Part shown: positions 1 through 8,528 of the stretch, piece after piece
Position numbering within the stretch: the first letter of the stretch is position 1
How the letters are laid out: each line of letters begins with the position of its first letter
IMG/VR virus record: IMGVR_UViG_3300010157_000059
Span: 1-64,000 of that record
Direction: 5' to 3' (one strand)
DNA: 64,000 nucleotides
From: a virus
The notes under the pieces: generated by a model
Told to the model about the DNA's origin: nothing
What the model saw: the letters and a program-made list of their open reading frames with translations, nothing else
The model's database searches: none
Translations under genes and position numbers: made by a program

Positions 1-746
1 CAGAACTTCTTCTGAACGCTTCTTTCGATGACGTTATGGCTTCGGCTTCACGTCTTCTTGGTCGCAACATGGCTCTGTACCTTGATGGTCAGGCTCGTGA
101 CACCCTTATGGCAGCTTCTTCCGTAATCTACGGTGAAGATCGCACAGGTAACACAGCAGTTAATGCTTGGTACGCTGACGGTACAACTGCATCTTCACGT
201 GCAGGCCTTACTGGCTCTAGCTACCTTTCGACACACACCATCAAGGATGCTGTCGAAACACTCGCAACCAAGAACATTCCGAGACTAGGCGAAACCTACG
301 TTGCGTTCGTTCATCCTCACCAGAGCCGTCGTCTTCGCGACAATCCTGAGTTCATTGAAGTAACGAAGTACGCTGCCCCAGGTAACTTCATGCTTGGTGA
401 AATCGGTCGTTTGTACGACACGGTCTTCATTGAGACAACTCAGGTACAGAAGGTACCTAATGGTGCTGGCGCTGGCTACACAACAGATTCATCTGTAAAC
501 AACGTTGTTTACCCAACTGGCGGTGGCTACACCACTCCAGTAACCAAGCAGGGTAACGGTTCACAGGATCGCTACTCAGCAATCTTCATTGGTGACAACG
601 CCTTTGGTCACGCTATCTCATTGCCAGTTGAACTGCGCGATGGTGGTATTCTTGACTTTGGTCGTGAGCATGCTTTGGCATGGTACTCAATCTACGGTCT
701 AGGCCTGATCACTGATCAGTCTGTAGTTATCGCAGAAACCAACTAA
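1..746 (+). CDS. Major capsid protein, 5' end cut by the window
   Basis: The frame is open from the first bases (first full codon at 3), so this is the C-terminal part of a longer protein; the ATG at 36 is probably internal. The visible part carries a stretch around YVAFVHPHQ, followed by an LRDNPEF and GEIGRLYDTVFIETT pattern. I recognise this as the signature of N4-gp56/HK97-fold major capsid proteins. It would form the icosahedral shell. It is followed by a strong terminator, which fits a very highly expressed gene with its own transcript end. The family assignment rests on motif memory, not on a search. Confidence 0.85.
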   Translation, partial: ELLLNASFDDVMASASRLLGRNMALYLDGQARDTLMAASSVIYGEDRTGNTAVNAWYADGTTASSRAGLTGSSYLSTHTIKDAVETLATKNIPRLGETYVAFVHPHQSRRLRDNPEFIEVTKYAAPGNFMLGEIGRLYDTVFIETTQVQKVPNGAGAGYTTDSSVNNVVYPTGGGYTTPVTKQGNGSQDRYSAIFIGDNAFGHAISLPVELRDGGILDFGREHALAWYSIYGLGLITDQSVVIAETN

Positions 747-759
747 GCTATACCCCTTT

Positions 760-800
760 TAGTGGGGGAGTGCGTTTGAAGGCCTCCCCCACTATTTCTA
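760..800 (+). terminator. Rho-independent terminator after the capsid gene
   Basis: A perfect 11-bp inverted repeat (left arm 760-770, right arm 784-794) rich in G/C is followed by a short T-rich stretch. It lies 14 bases after the capsid stop codon. Confidence 0.85.
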
Positions 801-836
801 CAATAAATATCGAGCTATTCATTAGGAGAATATATT

Positions 837-1208
837 ATGGCTGTAAAAGCTAAAGCAGGTGACGTCACCGGACGTCAGCGCGAAGAACTAATTAAAGACC
901 AGGCCGCCGAGCTTGCTCGTCGTGCAGACGAAGTAACTATGGCAACTGTTGATAAAGCAGCACGCCTAGAGACTGAGGTACTAGACCTCTCAACAAAGCC
1001 AGATCAGCCAACACTCATTGATGAGGTTGAAGATTTGGGTGTTGACCTAGCGGACAATACAACTATCATTCGTGTCGCAGAAGACATGGACATGGTAACT
1101 ATTGGCTCTGGAAATCACTATAGTTTTAAAGCCGGGCAAAAGTACAAGGTACCTGCTAACGTGGCAGCACACCTTCAGGAAAAGGGATACCTCTACGAGC
1201 GTCTCTAA
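837..1208 (+). CDS. Hypothetical protein downstream of capsid (123 aa)
   Basis: Not recognised. The N-terminal half (about residues 1-60) is charged and Ala/Glu-rich, likely helical. The C-terminal half (about 75-123) looks like a compact beta domain, with a pattern around SGNHYSFKAGQKYKVP and a final AHLQEKGYLYERL. A short protein with this design right after the major capsid gene is often a head or head-tail accessory protein, but that is inference. The start has a good ribosome-binding site (TTAGGAGAA) upstream. It is bracketed by terminators on both sides, so it may be a single-gene transcript or a read-through product. Confidence 0.75.
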   Translation: MAVKAKAGDVTGRQREELIKDQAAELARRADEVTMATVDKAARLETEVLDLSTKPDQPTLIDEVEDLGVDLADNTTIIRVAEDMDMVTIGSGNHYSFKAGQKYKVPANVAAHLQEKGYLYERL

Positions 1209-1227
1209 CCCAGGCTTTTAATAAGCT

Positions 1228-1270
1228 GCTCGCATCCACGACCGCCCTCCCGTGGGTGCGAGCTTCTTTT
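1228..1270 (+). terminator. Rho-independent terminator
   Basis: A 13-bp stem (1228-1240 with 1251-1263, one G-T wobble) with a 10-base loop is followed by TTCTTTT. It lies 20 bases after the preceding stop codon. Confidence 0.85.
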
Positions 1271-1330
1271 ATATAGATAATTATTCAATTTAAATAGATA
1301 ATGTATCTAGTAGCTAACAAAGGAATGTAA

Positions 1331-2755
1331 ATGGCAACTACCACAGATCTAGCAAGTCGTTTAAGAAGTGAACTTGGTGATGTTGGCAAAACCTTTGTAC
1401 AAACGTTAACTGGAGACGGCACAACTAAAAGATTTAATCTTGACTATTACCCAGTATTGGGAAGCAGCATAACTATCTTAGTAGGGGGCGCTAATGTCTC
1501 CTCTTCTTCTACGGTAGAAGAAACCCCAGGCGTTATTACCCTATCTTCTGCCCCCGCAGTGGGCGCAGTCATTACTGTAGCCGGTACTTACTACCGCTAC
1601 TTTACAGATGCAGAAATTACTAACTACGTTAATATCGCGTTTCTACAGCATGCTGGAACAGAAACTAATGCTTACGGTTCCAGAATTGTGCTTTCTAATC
1701 TGCCGGCAGTTGAAGAGTACCCCATAATCTTGCTAGCAGCCACTCTGGCTTTGTTTACGTTGGCAACTGATGCTGCGTATGACATTGACATTCAAGCCCC
1801 TGACGGAGTGTCTATCCCCCGTGCTGAGCGTTACCGCCAGCTTATGGAGATTATTCAGACCCGTAAAGAGCAGTACCGTGAGCTTTGCAACCTTCTTAAC
1901 ATTGGTTTGCACCGAATTGAGGTTGCTACCTTACGCCGCAACTCTACTCGTACAAACCGTTACGTACCTGTATACAAGCCTCAAGAACTTGACGATGGCA
2001 GCCGTCCACAGCGCCTACACGTACCTATACCTAACTACATGGATCAGACACCGGATACTATTCCTACTTATGACATTAATATTTACAGAGGCGACTCATT
2101 TGAAGTTGATTTGGATTTCCCATTCAGTTTGGCAGATTACGCTTTCTTAGCTCAAATCCGAGCCTACTCAGGTGCCGTTCTTCAATTAGCAAACTTTACA
2201 GTTACTATAACTAGCATTGCTAATGGAACTGCCACTCTTACTTTGACCTCAGATCAGACTACAGAGCTTCCTGCGCGTGCTATGTGGGATGTACAGATAA
2301 TTAAGCAAGCTACAAGACCTCTTATTACAACTGCTGCTACGGCCGTTAAACCAGGATACAAGGGTACCGTAGCTAAGGCCGGGTACGTTACTTACACTAC
2401 TGCCTCTGCCCATGGTTTTGTAACTGGCGAAAAAGTTACAATTGCTAATGTGGCGGTGCTTGATAGCAATGGTGTTAAGACTCTTAAGAATGCTTATAAT
2501 AATGAGTTTGTTATTACAGTATTTAATACCAATAGCTTCTATGTAGAAAATACTTATACCGCTACCCCTGTAGACACTGATGGTTACAGCATTACTGACC
2601 CAGATACTGGGGTTGTTCTATCGACAGTAGGCGCTGCTACTGCTACGTACACTGACCCAGATTACACAAAGACCTACGTACGGGGCGCGGTAATTGTTCA
2701 AGAACAAATCTCTAATTACAATAATGATCCCTACGCTCCAGGATGGCAAGGATGA
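1331..2755 (+). CDS. Virion structural protein, multi-domain, connector/fibre-like (474 aa)
   Basis: At least three regions are visible. Residues 1-215 are a mixed domain with a helical part that resembles head-tail connector or adaptor proteins. Residues about 235-325 (INIYRGDSFEVDLDF ... DQTTELPARAMWDVQI) resemble the N-terminal domain of BppU-type baseplate proteins. Residues about 336-435 carry a beta module (KPGYKG, AGYVTYTT, AHGF, NSFYVEN) that recurs inside the tail sheath of this phage. The start ATG has AAAGGAATGTAA upstream. The stop overlaps the next gene. The exact place in the virion is unknown; a connector/fibre-network role is inferred from the domains and position. Confidence 0.7.
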   Translation: MATTTDLASRLRSELGDVGKTFVQTLTGDGTTKRFNLDYYPVLGSSITILVGGANVSSSSTVEETPGVITLSSAPAVGAVITVAGTYYRYFTDAEITNYVNIAFLQHAGTETNAYGSRIVLSNLPAVEEYPIILLAATLALFTLATDAAYDIDIQAPDGVSIPRAERYRQLMEIIQTRKEQYRELCNLLNIGLHRIEVATLRRNSTRTNRYVPVYKPQELDDGSRPQRLHVPIPNYMDQTPDTIPTYDINIYRGDSFEVDLDFPFSLADYAFLAQIRAYSGAVLQLANFTVTITSIANGTATLTLTSDQTTELPARAMWDVQIIKQATRPLITTAATAVKPGYKGTVAKAGYVTYTTASAHGFVTGEKVTIANVAVLDSNGVKTLKNAYNNEFVITVFNTNSFYVENTYTATPVDTDGYSITDPDTGVVLSTVGAATATYTDPDYTKTYVRGAVIVQEQISNYNNDPYAPGWQG

Positions 2756-3237
2756 CAGACATAATTAATGTTTCTTCGGGTAGCCCTGAAATAGTAGTAG
2801 TTGGCGTTGGCCAAGGCGGGGCAGTAGGACCTGCTGGGCCTGTAGGGCAAACTGGAAATACCGGTCCCACTGGTCTTGTTGGGGTTGCCTTCCAAGGTAG
2901 CGCACCAAGTATTACTCAGTTGTGGGCTGACACGTCTACAGTATCGGCACAGGTCGGAGTGTTTGACGGTGGAACACCTTCAACGCAGTTAACGTCTATT
3001 CGTATGCGTCGTGGCACAACTGAACAGTGGGCTAGCAACCCAATTTTGGATGCCGGAGAGTTTGGTTACAATTCATCACTTAATCAGTTTAAGATTGGTG
3101 ATGGCGTTAAGACTTGGTCATTGTTGCCATATGTAACAGCCGAAGCAAACTTGAACAATGTGAGAGTGACTGGAGAGACTTTTACAATGACTGGCGTGAC
3201 TGTTGTAAATGGAACTATTGATGGGGGCCAAGCATGA
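2752..3237 (+). CDS. Tail fibre protein with Mtd_N-like domain
   Basis: I place the start at 2752, where ATG overlaps the previous stop (ATGA) with GGA eight bases upstream; an in-frame ATG at 2743 is possible but lacks a spaced ribosome-binding site. After the N-terminus there is a short collagen-like Gly-X-Y run (GPAGPVGQTGNTGPTG). Then comes a domain with IRMRRGTTEQW, ILDAGEFGYN and FKIGDGVKTW. This is the pattern of the N-terminal domain of the Bordetella phage major tropism determinant (Mtd_N). Such domains attach receptor-binding modules to tail fibres. It is the first gene of a fibre cassette whose last member (6848-8005) carries the same domain. Confidence 0.75.
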   Translation: MTDIINVSSGSPEIVVVGVGQGGAVGPAGPVGQTGNTGPTGLVGVAFQGSAPSITQLWADTSTVSAQVGVFDGGTPSTQLTSIRMRRGTTEQWASNPILDAGEFGYNSSLNQFKIGDGVKTWSLLPYVTAEANLNNVRVTGETFTMTGVTVVNGTIDGGQA

Positions 3238-3416
3238 CCGCTCTGAAGTATTGGGATGCCACCGCCAACAACAACAATGGCGCATGGGTGTCGATGACAC
3301 TCACCCAGCAAAACAATGTGAAGGTGTCTGCATCTGAGCCTCAAGACAAGTCTCAGCTGTGGGCCGACCCGAATGATGTGACTTACATCAACGCTATTGA
3401 CGGAGGTTCAGCATGA
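3234..3416 (+). CDS. Short fibre-attachment module protein (60 aa)
   Basis: The ATGA overlap with the gene before and the ATGA overlap with the gene after show tight translational coupling. The N-terminus MTALKYWDATANNNNGAW is a near copy of the first residues of the next two fibre genes. The middle (ASEPQDKSQLWADPND) also resembles the SAPSITQLWADTS segment of the preceding gene. So this looks like a stand-alone attachment or adaptor module, possibly a shortened paralogue of a fibre protein. Function is inferred. Confidence 0.7.
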   Translation: MTALKYWDATANNNNGAWVSMTLTQQNNVKVSASEPQDKSQLWADPNDVTYINAIDGGSA

Positions 3417-5068
3417 GTGCTTTGAAGTTCTGGGATCAGTCTGCGAACAGTGGCGCTGGCGCTTGGAAGTATTTGGCGCAAGGTGTCAAGGGTGACACTG
3501 GCAACACGGGCATTGTTGCCCAGTCGACTGAACCAGATAAAGGCGTGTTGTGGCTTGATACGTCTGTGGTAGGTAGTTCGGGCAGCGTCCCTGTCAAAGG
3601 CACAACCAACCAGGTGCTAGCGAAGGCATCTAATGCGGACTATGACACACAGTGGGTTTCGGCAGGTTCAGGTACTGTCACTAGTGTTGCGGTCACCGCA
3701 CCTCTTACGGGTGGTCCAGTTACAACGTCAGGCACTATTGGTATTGCTGATGCTTCTACTACAGATAAGGGTGCAGTTCAACTTAACGACACGGTTGGAT
3801 CAACCAGCATCACACAAGCCGCCACAGCCAATAGTGTTAGGACTGCGTATGAGGCAGCAACTACAGCAAATACTTTAGCCAATAATGCACAAAGCACAGC
3901 AGATGGCAAGGTAGCTTCAGTAACTGCAGCTGATGCAACAATTACTATTGGTGGTGTAGATTCTCTCAATCCTACTATCGCGGTGGGTACTGTCCCTGCT
4001 GCTTCGGTTTCTGGCCTTGCCACATCAGCAACAACTGACACCACTAATGCCTCAAACATTACTTCTGGAACTTTGCCTAATGCACGTCTAGTATCTGTTC
4101 CTGATTCTGCTCTTGCTACTATCTCTACCGCAGGTAAAGTTTCTAACTCTGCCACTACTGCAACTAATGCTAATACTGCATCTGCCATTGTTGCCCGTGA
4201 TGCTTCAGGTAACTTTACTGCCGGCACTATTAGTGCTGCTTTGACAGGCAACGTGACAGGCAACGTGACAGGTAACGTGACAGGTAGCGTTTCTGGATCG
4301 TCAGGTAGCACTACGGGTAATGCTGCGACTGCGACAACACTTCAAACTTCGCGAAACATTAACGGGCAACCTTTTAACGGTTCGGCAGACATTACTGTGA
4401 CTGCAACTCCTACTGCTGGAACAGTTGTTGATGCAAGCATTACTTCAAGTGGTTTGAGTGCCTCAAAGATTACTGGCACGGCGTACACAATGACTAATCG
4501 TACTAATGATCAGTATCAACCATCTACTGGTCTTGACATTATGTCTCGTATGTTAGCAACTGGTACACGTAGCTTAACCAACGGAACTGTTTGGCTAACT
4601 ACTTTTGTACCAGCGGTATCTACAACTATTAGTAAAATATCTACCACATGTTACACGGGTACAACAGATAGTGGTGGTACATTTATTCGACGTATGGGTT
4701 TGTTTACGGTCGATAATACGGTACCAACAGCACCTACTGTAACTTTGGTTGCTCGTACTGCAGGTAATGATGCCACGTTGTGGGCTACATCTTTTACCAC
4801 TTACACAAGAGCGCTGGATACTACTGGCAGTTTCCCCTCAACATACACGCTAAACGCTGGCACTACATACGCTATTGGGGTTATTGGATATAACACGGGT
4901 GGTACTTATACTGCGCCTTTAATAGTAGGGGGTCCAGGACTTGCCGTAATACATTCTGTTGCTCCAGTTATTTATTGTCAGGTTACTAGCCAATCTGATT
5001 TACCTACTGCTGCTAATACTGCCGTAATTCTTACAAATGGCTCTGGACCTTACGCAAGGTTGACGTAA
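3413..5068 (+). CDS. Tail fibre protein (551 aa)
   Basis: Residues 1-22 carry the LKFWDQSAN...GAW attachment motif. A short collagen-like GVKGDTGNTG follows. A long Ser/Thr/Ala-rich region (about 60-360) has the low-complexity heptad-like character of trimeric fibres (TDKGAVQLND, IAVGTVP, SSGLSASKITG). It includes four tandem TGNV/TGSV repeats encoded by 12-bp DNA repeats. The C-terminal domain (about 375-551) is beta-rich and resembles the C-terminal region of the fibre at 6848-8005 (LNAGTTYAIGVIG versus LAAGTTYAVAMLA), so these two probably share a receptor-binding fold. Start by ATGA overlap. Confidence 0.8.
   Translation: MSALKFWDQSANSGAGAWKYLAQGVKGDTGNTGIVAQSTEPDKGVLWLDTSVVGSSGSVPVKGTTNQVLAKASNADYDTQWVSAGSGTVTSVAVTAPLTGGPVTTSGTIGIADASTTDKGAVQLNDTVGSTSITQAATANSVRTAYEAATTANTLANNAQSTADGKVASVTAADATITIGGVDSLNPTIAVGTVPAASVSGLATSATTDTTNASNITSGTLPNARLVSVPDSALATISTAGKVSNSATTATNANTASAIVARDASGNFTAGTISAALTGNVTGNVTGNVTGSVSGSSGSTTGNAATATTLQTSRNINGQPFNGSADITVTATPTAGTVVDASITSSGLSASKITGTAYTMTNRTNDQYQPSTGLDIMSRMLATGTRSLTNGTVWLTTFVPAVSTTISKISTTCYTGTTDSGGTFIRRMGLFTVDNTVPTAPTVTLVARTAGNDATLWATSFTTYTRALDTTGSFPSTYTLNAGTTYAIGVIGYNTGGTYTAPLIVGGPGLAVIHSVAPVIYCQVTSQSDLPTAANTAVILTNGSGPYARLT
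4243..4290 (+). repeat. Four tandem 12-bp repeats in a fibre gene
   Basis: Four consecutive 12-bp units of GACAGG(C/T)A(A/G)CGT at 4243, 4255, 4267 and 4279 encode TGNV-TGNV-TGNV-TGSV. The units differ at two positions only. Such runs can change copy number by slippage and alter fibre length. Confidence 0.9.
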
Positions 5069-5081
5069 TGAAGGGTTTCAC

Positions 5082-6845
5082 ATGTCACAGTTAAAAATTT
5101 GGGATGCAACTGCAAACAATAACCAAGGTGCTTGGGTTCCTGCTGTTATTGGTGCAATCGGTCAGACTGGTCCTAAGGGCGATGCTGGTCAGGGTGTTCC
5201 TGCTGGCGGAACTAACGGGCAGGTTCTTACAAAAGTTGGAAGTGGTTCAGGTACTGACTATCAGACCGAATGGAGAGCAAGCACTGGAGGTGGTTCAAGT
5301 GTTTCAACTAAGTTTAATGATTTCTTAGCTAGTACTAATGGGCCAATTAATGCATTTCCTAAGTTTGACACTACATTAGCTAGTATCTCTTACTCAGCAA
5401 GCCCAGCTATATCAGGTGCAACTGTTGTTGCATGTACTAGCGATAACTTTACTTATCGTGGGTTGATTAAAAATCCTATCACTATTAGTGGCACAACCTA
5501 TTACAGAAACTCTATATCTGGACAAGATTCAGCCAGACCATATGAACTTCTTTCATTCAATGTTTTTTGGGTTGAGTTTGACCATTATGGTACTCAATTT
5601 GATATACGTTATGCCAGCACTATTTCTACACAATACTCACAAATTTGGGTATGGGTTGACGGCGTTCCTATAACGGAAAAACCCGTGTATAGTGGCCCAT
5701 CAGTAGGCGCTATGCGTTACCAAACTGTTACTTTGGCTGGGTCAACTGCAAAGCAGCGTCGTATTCGTGTCATGATAGGTGCCTCAGATTTTGCGGGTAT
5801 CGGTTTAGCTAATAGCACTGACACTATTTTTCCTGTTGAACAAAAGTTGTTAAAAGTAGTTTTTTATGATGGTTCCTGGTTCCAAGGTGGTTCAGGTCTT
5901 AGTGACGCATATACTACTGGAGGAACACTTTCCGCCACATATAATTCCAATGTAGTTAGTATTGCAATTTCTAGTGGCACACAACTTGTTAATCAAGGTG
6001 ACACTATCAATGTCACAGGTCTTACATACGCCAATGCAACAGGTTCTACTACAAACCCATTTACAGTGACATCTGTTAAAAATGCTACAACACTTACTTT
6101 TGCAGCCCCTACTGGAACAACTGGGGTTTCAGGTATTCCAGTCGTTACAGTTTCTGGAGCAAAGGCATATCTTAATGAACAACTGTCTGTTCAATTGGGA
6201 GAAATGATGAACGTAGATTATTACGTTAATGCTCTTGGTGGCACTGGGTATGTCAATGGAAGCAACTTAGACCCAATTTTAGGGTATGTGGTTGCCCCAT
6301 TAGTACCACCAGACATTACTGAAAATCCTAATTGGTGCGACCCTGGACGTTTAGCCGCAGTTAAAGCTTTTAATCCAGATCTTGTTATATTCTGTGGAAC
6401 AACTAATGATGATTATTTTACTGATAGTTCCTACCAGTTAGGTAACCATGCAAAATATGCCTACGATTATATTAAAACTAATCTGCCAAATGCAAGAGTT
6501 ATTGTGTTTACCCGTCAATCAAATGGAACACCAACAGAGTCTGTTGGTACTGCGGGTAAACCACAGTATACAGCTAACGCTACTACTGTTAGGAATGCGG
6601 CAACTGAGCGGTTAACTACTAATGGCGGAAATGTTATTGGCATAGTAAATCCTTTTCTTGAAGGTTGGGTAAATGGGCTCGCTCCTACAGTGGCTAGCGG
6701 TTCAATAGCTGCTAGCCCAGGTTCAGGTAATGCCTCAATATTTATTGCTACAGATGCACATCCAAACCCTACTGGCAATCATTATTATGCAAATAGAATG
6801 TTTAATAGGATTGTAGACATTATCAAAGACTATACAAGGAGCTAA
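5082..6845 (+). CDS. Tail fibre with C-terminal SGNH/GDSL-type esterase domain
   Basis: Residues 1-21 carry the LKIWDATAN...GAW attachment motif, followed by a collagen-like segment and a linker with QVLTKVGSGSGTDYQTEW as in other fibres. The C-terminal part has the blocks of SGNH hydrolases. Block I is YDGSWFQGG (candidate nucleophile Ser265). Block III is CGTTNDD (Asn442). Block V is TDAHPNPTG (Asp558, His560). In block V the Asp sits two residues before the His rather than the usual three. A beta module of about 85 residues (about 275-359) is inserted between block I and the next blocks. Known relatives deacetylate or de-esterify host surface glycans, so a receptor-processing role is inferred. 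Confidence 0.75.
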   Translation: MSQLKIWDATANNNQGAWVPAVIGAIGQTGPKGDAGQGVPAGGTNGQVLTKVGSGSGTDYQTEWRASTGGGSSVSTKFNDFLASTNGPINAFPKFDTTLASISYSASPAISGATVVACTSDNFTYRGLIKNPITISGTTYYRNSISGQDSARPYELLSFNVFWVEFDHYGTQFDIRYASTISTQYSQIWVWVDGVPITEKPVYSGPSVGAMRYQTVTLAGSTAKQRRIRVMIGASDFAGIGLANSTDTIFPVEQKLLKVVFYDGSWFQGGSGLSDAYTTGGTLSATYNSNVVSIAISSGTQLVNQGDTINVTGLTYANATGSTTNPFTVTSVKNATTLTFAAPTGTTGVSGIPVVTVSGAKAYLNEQLSVQLGEMMNVDYYVNALGGTGYVNGSNLDPILGYVVAPLVPPDITENPNWCDPGRLAAVKAFNPDLVIFCGTTNDDYFTDSSYQLGNHAKYAYDYIKTNLPNARVIVFTRQSNGTPTESVGTAGKPQYTANATTVRNAATERLTTNGGNVIGIVNPFLEGWVNGLAPTVASGSIAASPGSGNASIFIATDAHPNPTGNHYYANRMFNRIVDIIKDYTRS

Positions 6846-6847
6846 TA

Positions 6848-8005
6848 ATGGCACGTATTACACAAATTCAAGTGCGCAGAAGCGTCTCAGGGCCTAGCAC
6901 TGTTACCGGTACTTGGGCACAAGTTAACCCGATTCTTGCAGCTGGTGAGATTGGTTTAGAAACTGATACGGGCAAGTTTAAAATTGGTGACGGAAGCACT
7001 CTTTGGAACGCGCTTGGTTATTCAACTGACGTAGCTAAACTAAATGGCACTGTTCCTGTTCTTAAGGGCGGCACTGGCAAAACTACTTTTGGTGCTACGG
7101 CTGGCGTGCTAAAGACTAATGGTTCTGACGTGTTGTCTGCTTCACTTGTTGCAGACGCTGACCTTGCTGGATCAATTGACCCTAAAAAAATTGTTGGCAC
7201 TGCGTCCACGTTGGCTCAAGTTCGTGCAAGAAACTATCAAGGATCTAATACTCTTGATGTTCCTCCACGTCAGTTTTGCACAGGAACCTCTGCTATTGTT
7301 TCTGGTTCTTTGCGTGGCTATTTGTTTACTCCAGATTCAGACATTATTGTTAACAAAATTTACAATTATGTTGGAACAGCAAGGATTGATACCGCAACAA
7401 ATAGTAATAACGCAGTAGTTTCTAACACTTCAAACACTATTACGTTTACAAATGGAACGTGGAGTCCAACACTTACCCCTGCTGTTGGCGCTACTGTTAT
7501 TGCATCTGGCGTTGGAACTGGCGCAAAAATTACTGCATACAACTCTGCAACTTTTACAATTACTGTAGATACTACAATTACGGGAAATGTGCCAACTACT
7601 TTAGGTGCAGTTCAATTGGGTAACGCAACTAATGTTCAAGCTAAAGCTGCTTTGTTTACTGTAAGTGGCAATATGTATACCCCTATTGCTGTGTCAGCAT
7701 GGCAAACAAACCCTTTTGCAACTGCGTCATCATTGTATTCATTTGACATTTCATCAACACCAGTCACACTTGCTGCTGGAACAACATATGCTGTGGCTAT
7801 GCTTGCTAGTTGGACTGGAACACCTGCTATTACTCCAACACACGCTATTCAAAACCTTGCAGGAGCTAACTTTGCTGGCTACGCCACAGGTCCTGCAATG
7901 ACATTTGCATATACAACATCTGATGTTGTCATTACCACTCCTGCTACTACTATAACAACTTCTACTGGTAATAACACCCCTCAATTTATGAGGTTGTCAA
8001 CATGA
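6848..8005 (+). CDS. Tail fibre with Mtd_N-like N-terminal domain (385 aa)
   Basis: Residues 1-58 match the Mtd_N pattern (IQVRRSVSG, ILAAGEIGLETDTGKFKIGDGSTLWNALGY). This is followed by fibre-type linker sequence (VPVLKGGTGKTTFGATAGVLKTNG). A beta module at about 185-250 (NTITFTNGTW, GATVIASGVGTGAKIT, TFTITVDTT) resembles the one in the baseplate J protein. The C-terminal part resembles that of the fibre at 3413-5068. It ends in an ATGA overlap with a 33-codon Cys-rich ORF. The protein probably binds a host receptor. Confidence 0.75.
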   Translation: MARITQIQVRRSVSGPSTVTGTWAQVNPILAAGEIGLETDTGKFKIGDGSTLWNALGYSTDVAKLNGTVPVLKGGTGKTTFGATAGVLKTNGSDVLSASLVADADLAGSIDPKKIVGTASTLAQVRARNYQGSNTLDVPPRQFCTGTSAIVSGSLRGYLFTPDSDIIVNKIYNYVGTARIDTATNSNNAVVSNTSNTITFTNGTWSPTLTPAVGATVIASGVGTGAKITAYNSATFTITVDTTITGNVPTTLGAVQLGNATNVQAKAALFTVSGNMYTPIAVSAWQTNPFATASSLYSFDISSTPVTLAAGTTYAVAMLASWTGTPAITPTHAIQNLAGANFAGYATGPAMTFAYTTSDVVITTPATTITTSTGNNTPQFMRLST

Positions 8006-8103
8006 GTTGCCGTACTGGATGCCCTACTCAAGACTGTGACTCTTATGCTGACTGCTGTAAAAGCATCAGTATTGATCGTACAAGCCTTCAAGTTAGAGGC
8101 TGA
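8002..8103 (+). CDS. Cys-rich micro-protein (33 aa)
   Basis: The ATG at 8002 overlaps the stop of the fibre gene (ATGA). The peptide begins MSCRTGCPTQDCDSYADCC and has five Cys (3, 7, 12, 18, 19). Short peptides starting MSCRTGCPTQD are, as I recall, common in tailed-phage genomes near fibre genes, which is why I call it a real gene. Metal binding or disulfide pairing is inferred. The function is unknown. Confidence 0.65.
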   Translation: MSCRTGCPTQDCDSYADCCKSISIDRTSLQVRG

Positions 8104-8159
8104 AAATTAAGCCCAAATCGGGTACCGTTTAGTTAGACTATTAAGGAAAGGCCCTATTC

Positions 8160-8528
8160 ATGGCTACATCATATAAAATTTTAGGCCAAAAAGTAATTGC
8201 TACCACCAATACAGGGCTAGTCCTTTATGTAGCAACACCAGCTAGCTTAACTTGTCAGACTATTGTTTCTACTATTACAGTATGTAACACTAACAGTACT
8301 ACATCTACTTACTCAATTGCTGTAAAGCAATTAGACGCAGCTACTAACCCAGTAGATCTTTTGCCATCTCTCACTAATGAGAGTTACGTAGTGTATAGCG
8401 CGTCAATTGCTCCTAATGAAACTGTTTCCTACACCCTAGGACTGACTCTAGACAAGTTTGACAAAATAGTTGTAAATGGAACGGCAGGAGTATCCTTTAA
8501 CGCGTATGGTTCGGAGACCCAAGCATGA
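8160..8528 (+). CDS. Beta-rich virion protein (122 aa)
   Basis: The sequence is almost all beta-type: a first strand YKILGQKV, then TLTC-like and STITVCNTNSTTSTYSIAV, then ESYVVYSASIAPNETVSYTLGLTLDKFDKIVVNG. This 'vcN.....tysiav' layout is familiar from small phage decoration or fibre-tip proteins placed next to fibre genes. It is separated from the cassette by about 56 bases after the Cys-rich ORF, and its start has GGAAAGG upstream. ATGA overlap with the next gene shows coupling. Decoration or attachment role is inferred. Confidence 0.65.
   Translation: MATSYKILGQKVIATTNTGLVLYVATPASLTCQTIVSTITVCNTNSTTSTYSIAVKQLDAATNPVDLLPSLTNESYVVYSASIAPNETVSYTLGLTLDKFDKIVVNGTAGVSFNAYGSETQA

Noticed and set aside
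3778-4311. Long antisense ORF under the fibre gene (177 aa, minus)
   Set aside because: It mirrors Ser/Thr/Ala repeats of the fibre gene in the opposite frame, has low-complexity content and no ribosome-binding site; a shadow ORF.
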